A stretch of DNA of 64,000 nucleotides, taken from NCBI RefSeq assembly GCF_042100115.1, contig NC_091272.1:992001-1056000 (forward strand), read 5' to 3'. The stretch is from Alternaria dauci. Its lineage: Eukaryota; Ascomycota; Dothideomycetes; Pleosporales; Pleosporaceae. A program made the translations under genes and the position numbers. Within the stretch, counting starts at the first letter, position 1, and every line of letters starts with the position of its first letter. Of this stretch, positions 20,017-31,256 are shown in pieces. The notes under the pieces are model-generated. The model did no database searches. It worked only from the letters and a program-made list of their open reading frames with translations, and was not told the DNA's origin.

Positions 20017-21223
20017 TTATACAAAGTGTCCGTCGCAGTCAAAGTTGCCCGCCGTCTTGAAGTTACAAGAACTCTCCAGTCCGCCCCCAGTGATGTGAAC
20101 GTCGTCAATCTTGATGTTGCTACAGCTTCCCTCTCCACACAGGATATAGTAGTTCTTTCCCTCTTCCGTCGCAGTGCCGGTGATGTTCCTCATGACAATG
20201 TTCTGAATGATGACACCGTTCGTTGGCTCGCCGGTTGGTCCACCGTTCAGGTAGTCTTGCTGGATATCGATTCCATAGATGGATATGTTCTCAACGCGGA
20301 TGTTCTCGAATAGGATGTTAGAGATGAAGCCGGTGGTATTCGAGTTCGACTTGATGCGGGCTCCGTTCTCGGCGTTCAGAACGACAGAGTTGGTGAAGGA
20401 GATGTTGGTAACATTGTTGTCTGGAGGGTGTTGTTAGTCGAGCACCACCGAAGAGGGGTGATTGAAAGGATGACATACTTGACTTTCCGCCAACCGATCC
20501 AATGGAAAGACCGTGGCTGCCGTTGCAATACATGTTGTTGACCAGGATGTTGTTTCCGCTTGTGACTGCGACACAGTCGTCCTGGTTGATGACGACGCTG
20601 TCACGAACCGTGGTATCGTTGGTGCTTCCCAGATCAAACCCGTCGCTGTTGTGTGATGCAGGCAGACCGTTGGAGCGGTTGTTGGGTGCATATCCGGCGC
20701 TGTTGTTCAGCGTGATGTGGTGGATATCCAGGCCAGCGCTGTTGCTGATAGCGAAGCAGTGAACAGGATAGTTCTCAATGTACATGTCGTGAACCGAGCT
20801 GTTTCCAAGAACCTTGCTGATCTCGATAAAGTGGTTTGGCTTGGTGAGGCCTCCGTTGCTACCAAGACCGTCCCACCAAGCTTGACCATTGCCATCGAGC
20901 ACGGCGTCTGCATCGGCTGTGATCTCAATGTTGGATCCTCCCACCTTGATGAAGGCATAGTTTGCATCGGCGTATTCCCAGAATGTCTTTCCCTTGAAAG
21001 TCACCTTGGTCCCACTCTTCAGCTTCGAGAGATCAATAGTCGAGTTTCCGGGCACGGTGAGGCCATCGAGAGTAATGGAAGTGCAGGCCGCTGTTGCTGC
21101 CGGAATGGCTGCGTACTCTGTCACGTAGCAGGCATCGGTAGCCGCAGTCTCCAAGGGAGAGGGTACGGCAGCCGCTGTTCCTACGGCAGCAAGAATGAGC
21201 AATGTAGATGCTTGGAATCGCAT
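20017..21223 (-). CDS. Endopolygalacturonase, GH28, secreted
   Basis: Hydrolyses alpha-1,4 linkages of polygalacturonan in plant pectin, outside the cell. Proposed exons are 21223-20479 and 20420-20017, giving 382 aa, the usual size of fungal endo-PGs. A signal peptide spans about residues 1-19 (MRFQASTLLILAAVGTAAA) followed by a short propeptide. The right-handed beta-helix carries all GH28 signatures: NSDGFD (about 192-197), NQDDC (213-217), GSHGLSIGS with the catalytic-site histidine (about 237) and RIK (about 271). A C-terminal disulfide-rich end reads ESSCNFKTAGNFDCDGHFV. The intron is 58 bp (GTATGT to CAG). Several N-glycosylation sequons are present. Likely carbon-catabolite-regulated and pectin-induced, as in the family. 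Confidence 0.95.
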
Positions 21224-21288
21224 TTTGAGGGATAGAGCTGATGTAAATCTCAAGGACTTCTTACTTTCACAGGGAATCGACTCTGCCG

Positions 21289-21297
21289 TATATATAT
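21289..21297 (-). promoter_or_regulatory. TATA box of the endopolygalacturonase gene
   Basis: TATATATA lies about 65-75 bp upstream of the ATG at 21223, a normal distance for a strongly inducible fungal gene. A CCCCAG (fits the CreA repressor consensus SYGGRG on the other strand) lies at 21314-21319. Both are motif matches only. Confidence 0.55.
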
Positions 21298-21319
21298 GTT
21301 CATAACCTGGCGGCCCCAG

Positions 21320-23219
21320 AATCTCCGTTGAAAAGCCACCTGCATATCCCCGACGAATCGCCACATAATTTTGCGCGCGGCCACTGTAGAAACCTGAAGC
21401 CTCGTCATCTACGACCAGAAAGCACAAGCAACCTAAGCACTAAAGCCAAGAGCAGGCAAGGCTTGACAGCAGCACTATGTATGAGGAGGCGTTCGCCCCA
21501 CCACCAGGCACTGAGAAGTCAGTGCTTGCATGGGGAACGGCTCGGAAGAACGTGGGACGTGGCCAACCAGTCCGTGGCGAAAGAGCAAAGTCGCGTTCTG
21601 TTTGGTCGAAACGTAGGGGAAGTAGGACCTGAAACATTCATCCGGAGTGCGACCAGCACATGGCGGAAACGCGGAGTGAAGGCACGGAGAAATGGATTCC
21701 GTCCAACGACACGGCTACTTAGGTGCCTCGATGACCAGATGACTGATCGCGGAAATGATGCAGGACGGCGGGAATTGCGTATGCCATAAGTAATCCACCA
21801 CTTCGTGCGCTATCAACGAAAGGTGTCCAAAAACTCCTTTATCCCCAACATGCGAAGAAGAACCGAAAACACACATGCACGACAAAACGCTGCAATTTAT
21901 CTGAAATGATCGCTGCGCTGGTAAAAGGAAAGATTTACGTTGGAAGCGCGAACTCGGAAAGAGCCATGTTACTAGTGGCTTGGCGCGGCCCTGGTTATCA
22001 GATCAATGCATGCCCAACCTCCTGGTTCCTCATGCAGAACAGACCCTTACATAAGTATGCAGGGCAAGAACGGCCAAGACTATAATGCACATGTCAGCGG
22101 AAGCCACGGATGTATCAGAAAGCTTTGTAAGGCCTCGAGGCTTAACGACTACCTGCCTTTTTGTCTGGCATAGGCCAAAACATATGTGGATGTGTATCTC
22201 AGGGGCTGAAGTCGCGACTCTCTTGACATTCATCAAACTGCAAGCTATGTGGCAGTAATCTGATACGATGCTGCAGCCAGGTGAGGTAACGGAGCTGACA
22301 TTCGATCGAGTATATTTCTGTTGCAGTCAACACATACGAACGCGTTCGGCTTGTTCAAATCATAAGCTACGCAACAGTCACGGAGGTATGTATACCTTCG
22401 CGCCTTTTCGACAATTTTCGGACCGAGGTGGATGCCGCACATACAATCTCGCGCAACAGGTTTTGATCTCGGCCGCTTACTGTGAATGAGGAACAAACAC
22501 TTCGATTTGCCATGACATGTGCGGAACCATATTTTGGGTATTGTCAAGCGTCGAGAATCCCTTCGATTTGAAGTCGATGATGACGAGAGAAGGATTTGTA
22601 TATGTGGAGATATGTAGACATCTCAGAGCACATACAAAGCTCGTAGCGAGATGTGAACGTATATCCACTTCTGTCGATCAAAACTTCCATGAAGAATCTC
22701 GCCAATTAAGCCCAGAGGAACATGGCCTGCTCATTTCGGCATTTTGAGATGCCAAGAAATCCGCTCCTGAACACTCATGGGAGACTGTGTTCCTGCGTGA
22801 TAGAAGTATGGGTTCATAACATCACAGAATATTCGATGCTGTCAACCAACACACTCTCCTCCAAATTGCACTGCCACAACCCATGCACCATGTCCTCTTT
22901 TCGAAGCTTGATCGAATCTTGAACCTCGTTTTTGATGCGAAGCAGAATTAACATGATCCACACTTTTGGTAGACTCGATTATCCACAGGGGCACAGATTC
23001 ATGGTAACCTACGCATGGATGTTGTTTGAATATGCTGCAAAGCAGATTGGAAATGAGGAAAGGGTAGAAGGAGATGGGAGGTTTTACATAGACTTGGATA
23101 GCTTCAGGTGCAAAAGGACGTAAGACATGTACAGCAGACGTGGACATGATCTCCATCTTCGTCACTTTTGAAGCCCCTATAATATAGCGGCCATTGCTGA
23201 CACAATCGTCTCCTGACAG
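21320..23219. other. Long intergenic region upstream of polygalacturonase, 1.9 kb
   Basis: Relatively AT-rich compared with the coding regions. I find no gene, RNA gene or repeat of the local family here; frames are short and uncharacteristic. Confidence 0.45.
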
Positions 23220-23598
23220 TCAGCTTATCGATCTCACGTAAATTCTTCTTGATGGACTCACAAAGCCAGTCACACCCAACCAAAGCTCCATCCCCATGGC
23301 CTCAATTTTGATCGCCTCTGCTTCCACTGGTGCTGTCACTCTCGACGTCGATGAAGCAGAGTGTTCCACCGTCTGGCTCGCCCGCGTTGTACTAGAAGAG
23401 CCAAATTCTACCGTAGAAGTCGCCATTGGCACCGAATCAGCCAGAGATCTCCAAGCCTCTGCAGGCGACAAGGTTGCTGGAGTACTTTGATATGGGATAG
23501 ATAACCCCCGTGTGCTTGTGTTGGAGTCTTGTGAGTTGTTATCAGGTACGTCAGGTATGTCCGGGACTTCTGGGTCAGGCCGATTTGGTCTTGGGGCG

Positions 23599-23630
<32 letters not shown>

Positions 23631-23690
23631 GAAGAAAGCTGCAGAGGATGTTGTGACAAGGAGAAGACACAGTAGGGTGTGTGGTAACAT
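23220..23690 (-). CDS. Small secreted protein with Arg-Pro repeat, unknown function
   Basis: 156 aa, intronless as read. A signal peptide spans about residues 1-18 (MLPHTLLCLLLVTTSSAA). It is followed by an FFPRPRPRPRPRPAPRPNRP tract, a P/D-rich VPDIPDVPDNN segment and a Ser/Thr-rich middle that could be O-glycosylated. The C-terminus has a hydrophobic ELWLGVTGFV but then basic residues, so it is a poor GPI signal as it stands; a missed intron could change the end. No family recognised. It might be a small wall-associated or effector-like protein; that is speculation. Confidence 0.42.
23599..23630 (+). repeat. Hexanucleotide tandem repeat (GGTCGT, five units)
   Basis: Five perfect GGTCGT units encode the alternating Arg-Pro tract of the secreted protein on the minus strand. 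Unit gain or loss would keep the frame and change the tract length. Confidence 0.85.
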
Positions 23691-24188
23691 TTTGAAGAGA
23701 TGCTTGAACCAGAGTCCGGATTGTGTGACGGGATTGAGAGATTGGTGCTGAATAGGGAAGAGGTACGCGTTGTGGCATTACCAGCCATGTTGTATGTACA
23801 GGTCCATAAAGTCTGTGTTTCAAGGCGTCCAGGTTGTGTCCAGCCTCGTCACAACGTTGCGGCGGAGCACCAACTGACAGGGTGGGAATACGCCTCGCGC
23901 TCCGCTTGCAAAACCACCACCTAACGGAGTATTTGGGGGCCAAAAACAACAACCTCTAACTTTCTTGAAACAGCTCGGCGCGGTAATCATATGCGAAAGT
24001 TCTGTTGAAAACCTGATTTATTTGTCAATTGAGCAGAGAGGCAATGCTGGACAATACCACGCCCTGTAGTATACTTTGAAAAACCCCAGTACCCTCATCA
24101 ACGCCATCGCTATGCGCAAGTACAAAGGCAGTACACCCGTTATGATACATGGTGCGAACCGACCAAGCTCGTCTCTGGCTTGTCCGCA
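23691..24188. other. Intergenic region upstream of the Arg-Pro protein and downstream of atp23
   Basis: No supportable feature. Confidence 0.4.
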
Positions 24189-24914
24189 TTATCGATATAT
24201 CTCATCAAACGGCCTGGTATCCCGGAAACAGCTCTCCCATACTTCGTTGACTACCTTCCCAGCATGCTCTTGGTCTTTTATGCCTGGCCGAGCCATCATG
24301 CTTAGTGTCGCCCTCCGCCTGACACAGGATTGTAATTGTTCGGTGATGCGCCACTGGTTGCGTGTGAAGAACTCTCTGGCGAAACGACATTCGCCGCTGA
24401 GTGTGGACGCGCGTATCTCAAGGCAAGCCTGGTGTCGCAGGTTATCGGATTCTACTTTGAACTTTAGATGGTCCCATGCGTGAATCATTTCATGCGCCAT
24501 GGTGTCTTCTTGATGTCCGCGATTGCGGAACTTGTTGGCGCAGAGGAGGATGCCGTGGTCGAGGGAGAAACCGCCCGATTGCTCGTTGGTGCACATCCGA
24601 CACAGTATGTTGTCCTTGTTCAGGTCGCCTCCCAGTTTGTATACTTCGTCCGACAGAAAGCGTATAATGGGACTATACTGCAGTAGGTACTCTTTGTTCG
24701 ACTCGCATCGCTTGCATATCGAGTCTGCTTTGATCTTGTCCATTTCGCCAAAGTAGCCCTTTTCTAGTTCAACATCTCGAGAGCCCGTCATGCGACCGAG
24801 CATTATGTTGAAGGCACTGCTCCATGTGTAGTATACGGGGTCGATCTTCTGAGGGGGTGGTTGAGCCATGGCGGAGAGGGATGCGCCATCGGGCGCCGTC
24901 TCGGAGTTGGCCAT
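24189..24914 (-). CDS. atp23: Mitochondrial inner membrane metalloprotease ATP23
   Basis: Zn-dependent protease and chaperone of the intermembrane space that processes Atp6 and assists F1Fo-ATP synthase assembly. I use the ATG at 24914 (241 aa; fungal Atp23 is about 230-260). The zinc-binding HEMIH motif (HEXXH) sits in [19 protein letters not shown]. It is preceded by the cysteine-rich region ([18 protein letters not shown] and [20 protein letters not shown]) that is oxidatively folded by Mia40 in yeast. The C-terminal [20 protein letters not shown] and the ending [13 protein letters not shown] are typical. There is no classic presequence, as expected for a Mia40 substrate. Divergent from pro1. 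Confidence 0.95.
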   Translation of the reverse strand: MANSETAPDGASLSAMAQPPPQKIDPVYYTWSSAFNIMLGRMTGSRDVELEKGYFGEMDKIKADSICKRCESNKEYLLQYSPIIRFLSDEVYKLGGDLNKDNILCRMCTNEQSGGFSLDHGILLCANKFRNRGHQEDTMAHEMIHAWDHLKFKVESDNLRHQACLEIRASTLSGECRFAREFFTRNQWRITEQLQSCVRRRATLSMMARPGIKDQEHAGKVVNEVWESCFRDTRPFDEIYR

Positions 24915-25296
24915 GGTACGGTTCGGCGGCGTGCGACTCTGCAATTCGGTGACCAGAGTGTAGGGCGCAGACGTGTGGCGTGACGTTCGACGATGCTTAC
25001 AGTAGGACGTGTTCTCGATTCCCGTCGCGAAAAGTTTAGGTGGAGATGGGGAAGGAGCTGGTAGCGCGGGGAGCCAATCGGAGCGAAGACGTCACCGCGA
25101 GCAAGGGCGCCCGAAGATCGCTTGCGAGGGAAACTTGGGCTTGTTCCAGTCATCAGTTGCGCGTCAATATAAAGGGCGGCGTGTATGTGATGAGGCGCTG
25201 GGCTGCAATCATACCTCAGCCGTCTCTTCTCTCCTACAGCATTTTCGACTATCCAACATCTGCGCCTGCCGCCAGTGCATCGCACTCTCTGTCGCA
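24915..25296. promoter_or_regulatory. Divergent promoter between atp23 and glutamate 5-kinase
   Basis: 382 bp between start codons must hold both promoters. No TATA box stands out. The pro1 side has a CT-rich stretch (CGTCTCTTCTCTCCTAC) typical of transcription starts in filamentous fungi. Confidence 0.5.
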
Positions 25297-26946
25297 ATGG
25301 CCGTCCACATGCGCAAGCAGCCCGGCCAACTGACCGTCGTGATCAAACTCGGTAAATACAGAACAGTAGTTATTTCACGTCGAAAAGAAGAGAACACCTG
25401 ACCAACACAACCAGGAACCTCGTCCATAGTCGACGAAAAAACACATCAGCCCCTCCTCTCCATCCTCTCCCTCATCGTCGAGACAGCATGCAGCCTACGC
25501 GCGGCCGGGCATCGTGTCGTAATTGTATCCTCTGGCGCCATTGGTGTGGGTTTGCGACGGATGAATCTCCCACGACGCCCAAAACACCTCCCACAAGTCC
25601 AAGCGTTGGCTGCCATCGGCCAGAGCAGACTGATGTCGCTATGGGACCAGCTGTTTGGCAACTTGGAGCAACCGATTGCTCAGGTGCTGTTGACGCGAAA
25701 CGACATTGCCGACCGGACACAGTACCAGAATGCGCAGAACACCTTTATTGAACTGCTGAGCATGGGTGTCATTCCTATTGTCAACGAGAACGATACGTTG
25801 GCCGTCACCGAAATCAAGTTTGGTGACAACGACACGCTGAGTGCCATCACTGCGGGCATGGTCCAGGCGGATTACCTCTTCCTTATGACGGATGTGGATT
25901 GTCTGTACGACAAGAATCCGCGTACAAACCCAGATGCAAAGTCAATTGCTGTTGTGGAAGACATTGCCGATCTGGCAGCAGATGTGAGCTCGGCAGGTAG
26001 TTCCTTGGGAACAGGCGGCATGAGCACCAAGATCGTAGCAGCAAGGTTGGCGACGAGTGCAGGTGTTACAACAGTCATCACCAAGAGTAGCAAGCCAGGC
26101 AACATCTCGGGCATCATTGCGCATGCAGAGAAACAACGAAAGGCGAGGATGTCGAGTCGAAATTCAGTCACCAATCTGCAAGAAGAAAGCGCGTCACTTG
26201 CTCAAGCAGCCTCGCAAGACTCAAACCTCGATCTCTCAGCATCTACAGCCTCATTAGGCGACCAACAGCTCGCTGAACGCGCATCCCCCAAACCAGAAGA
26301 ACCAGTACCCCTACACACCCGTTTCCTCCCGATATCCAACCCCATTCGCGACCGCTACTTTTGGATTCTGCATGGTCTTGCGCCCCATGGGACGATATAC
26401 ATTGACCAGGGTGCATGGGCTGCGTTGAGCGACAAAGCTGGCCTACTACCTGTCGGTATCGTAGACGTAGACGGCCACTTTGCGCAGCAAGAAGCCGTAC
26501 GCATCGTCGTTGTCAAACGTCTGTCCAACTCATCACATTCTCCCAAACCAGTACAATCGCCAACCACCCCGCAACCTCCGACAACGCCTGGCGCTCTAGC
26601 CCACGGCGTCCACGCTCCGATTCCAATTCGGCATCCCCTTACGCACTCGTCGTCGTCATCGTACTCGATGAGTTCTTCACAGACACTGCAGCACCCGCCC
26701 AATTACGAACTGCATAACCCGGCACCGATTGAGATTGGGCGAGCAGTAGTGAACTACTCGGCTACGGAGATTAGGAGAATCAAAGGCCTGCATTCGACGC
26801 AGATTAGCGAGGCGCTGGGATATGCAGATAGTGAGTATGTCGCACTGCGGGAGAACATTGCCTTCTTCGGGGGCGAGAGGAGTAGACCTAGTACGCCTGA
26901 CTTTAGGCATGGAGAGAAGAGGAGTGAGGCGGTTGAGGCGCATTAA
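25297..26946 (+). CDS. pro1: Glutamate 5-kinase (proline biosynthesis)
   Basis: Phosphorylates glutamate at the gamma carboxyl, the first and feedback-controlled step of proline synthesis. Proposed exons are 25297-25351 and 25415-26946 (528 aa). The 63-bp intron (GTAAAT to CAG) joins VVIKLG to TSSIVDEKT, which forms the K-x-GTSS phosphate-binding motif of amino-acid kinases. Further motifs are VVIVSSGAIGVG, QALAAIGQSRLM, PIVNENDTLA, FGDNDTLSA, LMTDVDCLYDKNPR and GTGGMSTKI. A C-terminal PUA domain (GRAVVNYSATEIRRIKGLHS) follows. Two Ser/Pro-rich insertions, one between kinase and PUA domains and one inside the latter region, make it longer than yeast Pro1 (428 aa). Convergent with the Aurora kinase gene, 225 bp apart. 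Confidence 0.95.
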
Positions 26947-27171
26947 AACACTTTCACAACGCGTATAGACGGCAAAATAGATGGTGCTTGGAGGAATAAA
27001 GATTGAAATGCTTGCATTGCATGCGATGCGGGATATATTCCCGTGACTATTTCAAACGCCAACGGCCAACCGAAGACTCCAAGCAATGCGACCAAGAACA
27101 AAAAAACTCAGTGACTTCCGTGCAAAACGCCCCTTCGCCGTCGTAGATGTTAGACATTATGTAAAAGAAGA

Positions 27172-28438
27172 CTAGTAGCTCTCTTCTGACTGCTCTGAGC
27201 TGCTGCGTATCTTGCCACCCGAGGTACGCTCGTAGGCTCGTGGGCTGCCCTTGCAGTGCTTGACGATCCACGGGTGTACCTCGACATCCTCAAGCGCGAT
27301 ACGCTTCTCAGGGTCAAGCACCAGCAATCTCTTGATGAGATCCCGTGCCTCTGCGCTGACGAAGCTGGGGACAGTGTACTCTCCCCTTGCAATCTTGCGC
27401 TGTGTCATGACCTGTGTGTCCTCAAAGGGCGCTTCGCCGACCAGGAACTCATATGTCAAGACACCCAGACTCCACAGGTCAACCTTCTCGGAGTAGTAGT
27501 TGTCCTTGCCGCCACCGCGAAGCATCTCCGGGGGCAGGTAGTCGAGAGTTCCGCACATGGTGTTGCGGCGGTTGTTGGGCGCGTGCACCGACCAGCCAAA
27601 GTCGGAAATCTTGATCTCGCCGTGGATACCGACGAGGATGTTTTCGGGCTTGATGTCGCGGTGCATGACGTGCTTCTTGTGGAGGTACTTGAGTGCTGCG
27701 GCCATTTGGGCAATGTACTGCGCTGCTTTCCATTCTGGGAAGCGCTGTTCCTTGCGGAGGTGCTTGTAGAGCTCTCCCTTGCCGGCGAACTCGAGGATGA
27801 GGAAGATGCGCTTTGCGTCGTGGAAGTGGCCAAACAGCTTGAGGATGTTGGGGTGGGTGAGATGTGATTGGATCTCAATCTCGCGTCGGACCTGCTTCTC
27901 GACCTTGCCCTGTTGGAGCTCCGACTTGTGGAGGACCTTCAACGCACACACAAAGCCCGAGGAGCGTTCCTTGGCGAGGTAGACGCGACCAAACTTTCCC
28001 TTTCCCAGGGGCTTGCCGATTTCGAACATGCCCAGATGCCATTGTTTGGGCTGGGCAGGGTTGGAAGGAGCGGTGTAGATGGCCGACTCGGTAAGGGTGC
28101 GGCGGTGGGAGCCGCTATGTTCCGATGGGCGGCTGGCGCCTGCTGTGATGGCGACCTTGGCGATGTTTGCCGTCTTTGCGTTTTGCGTGGCAAGCTTCTG
28201 CAATGGAATCTGATGGGGCAGCTTCATGCGGTTGGCAGCTGATTGTGACGACGACAGGCCCGTCGATAGAGATGTGGTGGCAGACGACTTGAGCCTGTTA
28301 GAAGCGACTCTATACGATGGACTGAGTGATACACACCTTGGCCTTGTGGTAGGTAGCAGTGGATGCCACCTGGTCGTCGTTCTCATCGTTGATGGTGGTG
28401 CGCTCAAAGGCGGCTTCGAGGTTTGCAACGTCGGCCAT
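27172..28438 (-). CDS. ark1: Aurora-family serine/threonine kinase (Ipl1/Ark1)
   Basis: Catalytic subunit of the chromosomal passenger complex, controlling kinetochore-microtubule attachment and cytokinesis. Proposed exons are 28438-28335 and 28294-27172, giving 408 aa. The exon join fixes the start [20 protein letters not shown]. The kinase domain (about 125-385) shows the glycine loop [11 protein letters not shown] (about 132), the catalytic lysine in CALKV (about 154), HRDIKPEN (about 246-253) and DFGWSVHAP (266). The Aurora-specific activation segment [16 protein letters not shown] has its threonine near 280. The C-terminus is short and Ser/Glu-rich. The 40-bp intron is small for this genome, and another donor 2 bp upstream would break the frame. 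Divergent from tip41. Confidence 0.95.
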
Positions 28439-28795
28439 TGTCAGTGTCGGTGTCGAGATGCAGGCGGGCTGGAACGACAGGAGGCAGTCAGTACGACAGC
28501 AAGAGACGTCGCCAAAGGGGATTATGGAATGCTAAGTTGATGGTTCAGGGACGGCATGGCATGGCAGTTAGTTAACCACAAACAAGTGGGTTTCACGCGT
28601 TGCTATGGGAGACGGCGATCGGCGGTCGGGGCTTCCGTTCGCGCCCCACTCCAGAGAAGGTCCCCGCCATCGGGCCCACCTGCAGATGGCAGATGGCAGA
28701 TGGCAGATGGCAGCGAAGAAGCACACAGTACATACCTGTACTCGCCGCATATTTTCTCCCAAAAGCGTCGCGTCGCATCGCACACATCTCGAGAC
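28439..28795. promoter_or_regulatory. Divergent promoter between Aurora kinase and tip41
   Basis: 357 bp separate the two start codons. The interval holds a tandem repeat of four AGATGGC units at 28684-28711 on the tip41 side. Both genes act in cell-cycle or growth control, but shared regulation is only inferred from the arrangement. Confidence 0.55.
28684..28711 (+). repeat. Heptamer tandem repeat AGATGGC x4 in the shared promoter
   Basis: Four perfect 7-bp units about 85 bp upstream of the tip41 start. It could be a repeated binding site or a simple microsatellite. Confidence 0.85.
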
Positions 28796-29654
28796 ATGGC
28801 GTCGCTCAACGGAGCGCCCGCAGATACCGTGGCACCCGGCCAGGCCGACACATCCATCACCAAAGAAGGCTTCAACATCACCACGCGCAAACTCCCCATC
28901 CTCAAGGCTGGCCCGATAGAAGAAATGACCAAGAAGCTGGGCATTGCGCCGCCCGAGATGATATTCGGCGACAACATGGTGCGCATAGAACATGCGCAGA
29001 GCGGCTGGTACATTGAGTTCAATGCCTTTGATGCGCTGGACCGCGTGGACAAGACCGGCGACAACATGTTCAAGGTGGCGTACTCGAAAGAGTGGCAGCA
29101 GAACCGGTGAGACTTTGTCCACGACGCTGCCCGAAATACCCCTGACCGCCATCAGACAGAAGCAGTTCGAGGACATCAAGGAAGTGGTCAAGCCGTTCGA
29201 CTGGTCCTACAGCACAGATTACAAGGGCACCACGCCGCCAACACCCGCATTTGAGCCTACCGAGACACCCATACCGCTTGCCCTCCTCAAGCGACCCGAC
29301 CCCATACACTTCTTCGACGAGCTAGTACTGTACGAGGACGAACTAGCCGACAACGGCATCGCTATGCTGTCCTGCAAGATTCGCGTTATGCCGCAGCGCC
29401 TACTGTTGCTTGTGCGCTTCTTCATGCGTCTGGACGATGTTGTCTTCAGGATGCGGGACACGCGCGTCTTTGTCGAGTTTGGTGATAATGTGGTGCTTAG
29501 AGAATACACGGCGAGAGAAGAAAAGTACGAGAATGTGCGCAAGAAGCTCGCAGGAAGGAAAGAGGACGTGCTTGCGATAATGCGAGATCCCAACCGCTTG
29601 GCCGAGCACATACCCATTGTGGAACATAAGCTCGAGGGGTTGCAGTTGAAGTGA
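28796..29654 (+). CDS. tip41: TIP41-like regulator of PP2A/TOR signalling
   Basis: Binds the Tap42/alpha4 adaptor or type 2A phosphatases and modulates TOR-dependent phosphatase activity. Proposed exons are 28796-29106 and 29156-29654 (269 aa). The 49-bp intron (GTGAGA to CAG) joins KEWQQNR to QKQFEDIKEVVKPFDWSY. TIP41 family blocks are plain: GFNITTRKLPILKAGPIEEM, PPEMIFGDNMVRIEH, FNAFDALDRV, then VVKPFDWSYSTDYKGT, LYEDELADNGIAMLSCKIRV, LLVRFFMRLDDVVFRMRDTR and the end HIPIVEHKLEGLQLK. Without splicing the frame would close at the TGA inside the intron. Confidence 0.95.
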
Positions 29655-30540
29655 GCCGCGCGATGTGACTCAACGTGCAAACAACGGCCCATCAGCACCA
29701 AAGCAATCGCGTTAGAAGCGTGAACGGCGAACGGCCAACTAAATCTGCAAGACCATCAACAAAGTTTGTGCCATGCCCGCAAACATGCCGATCAAATACA
29801 AGCTAATCTTTTGTTTAGTGATCATCGTACCATTATTCCGACACCAAACATCCCCATCCTGGAATCTTGCCGGTCGACGAGCTTCGAGTCCAGACGCACT
29901 CCCCTAATCTTGCAGAAGCGTTGTCGAGATGCACCAATAATCCTCATGCGCGACGCCATGGTCATGGTCAATCCCCTACCGTGTACATATTTAGTCTACA
30001 ATGCATGCAGTCGATCTTGAGCTTGCCTAATGCGCATCCATGCGCAAACGACCTTCTATGTGGCAGTGTGCGCGCATGTCAAGATCGTGGGCGTCTGGTC
30101 ATCTAAACCACCAGGCATGCCGACATCTCAATGGAATTGCGAGCAGACGAACCATGTGCATGTTCATGCTCGAACGCACCTCTTCAATACCAGAGTGAAG
30201 CATTGAAACTTTATTTCAGTTTCATAGTACATGCAGATTGCTGACAGTACCGTGCGCCAACCTCCAAGACCTATACGACCTCGGGAGGTTCCTGCCACGT
30301 CACTCCCAAGGAAACAATTGATTTCTGTACGCGCCGAGATAAGCAAATAAAATTGCCCCGTTGCTCCATGATTGTCACACGCGTCTACTTAACGTCAAAC
30401 GGAGATTGCCTTCGTCCGAGATTACTCTTACTCAGGGAACCGTTGTGCACCGCCCCAGATGACACCTGAAAAGTGGAAAGTGCGCAAGACTCAACAGACA
30501 GAAAATCACCGGAACTTGTGCAATACAGAGTGGACGTCCT
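29655..30540. other. Intergenic region downstream of tip41
   Basis: About 0.9 kb, nothing supportable on either strand. Confidence 0.4.
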
Positions 30541-31100
30541 AGATTAGACCGCCCCGATAGCCGGCAAGGCCAGCAATGGTTTGTACAATTCGTACGATGG
30601 GAGACGAGTACCGAGATGCGTGGCAGACGTAATGGAGCATCCCGAGCGATCCCTCGTCCGCAACAAGTAAGCTGTCGATCCCGGACCAAAATAAGCTTTG
30701 CGCAATCAGACGCAACCCAGCTTCATCACCTGCGGAGGTAAGCAACAGCTGCGCATTCCGAGTGAAGGCGGCGTCGACGCCATCATGGTCGCCATCTATT
30801 CTGCTTTCGACTGCATGCTGTTATCGTAGTGGTTCTTAGTGCACTCAGCTTCCGCCGCCGTCCGGGCTGTGATGTCATGTTGAACATAGAAAAAAGCAGA
30901 CTGGGCGTCCAGTAGAGTGAGACTAACTGCGGTCTCGAACAACCACGCATCAAGCACACTGAACTGGGATCCGCAGACTCTCAATTCGGCCCGTGTAGCG
31001 CGCGCACGCTCCCAATCATCTACCACGACCAAGGACGAATCTTACTCAAAGGGTCCAAGCATCTCGTCCGAGGCGATGGCGCCAGGACTAGGAGCGGGCA
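30541..31100 (-). pseudogene. Possible decayed gene fragment, ankyrin-like C-terminus
   Basis: On the minus strand two coding-like stretches lie in different frames. The upper one (about 31100-30799) could start at an ATG near 31099 (MPAPSPGAIASDEMLGPF). It could splice over a roughly 66-bp GTAAGA intron into VCGSQFSVLDAWLFETAVSL and ends at a stop after SMQSKAE. The lower one (about 30820-30541) has no ATG of its own and reads DGVDAAFTRNAQLLLTSAGD, then EGSLGMLHYVCHASRYSSPI, which faintly resembles an ankyrin repeat. It ends at TAG at 30541. No splice sites join the two cleanly. Either a broken gene or coincidence. Confidence 0.3.
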
Positions 31101-31256
31101 TGGGGAGCGTCCGCCATCCGGGGTGTTATGACAATATAGGTCCAAACGTCAGCGAGCAGTTAGTATATGTTGGACAGTTACAGCTGGTCTTTTTTTAAAA
31201 AAAAAGACAATACCGACTTTGACGCTACACGGCAGCACTCGCCGCTGCAACTCACC

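Noticed and set aside
21328..21789. 153-codon plus-strand frame upstream of the polygalacturonase
   Set aside because: Overlaps the probable promoter; Arg/Ser-rich without features.
28568..29191. 207-codon minus-strand frame across the Aurora/tip41 promoter and tip41 exon 1
   Set aside because: Antisense shadow of tip41 plus promoter sequence; no motif.
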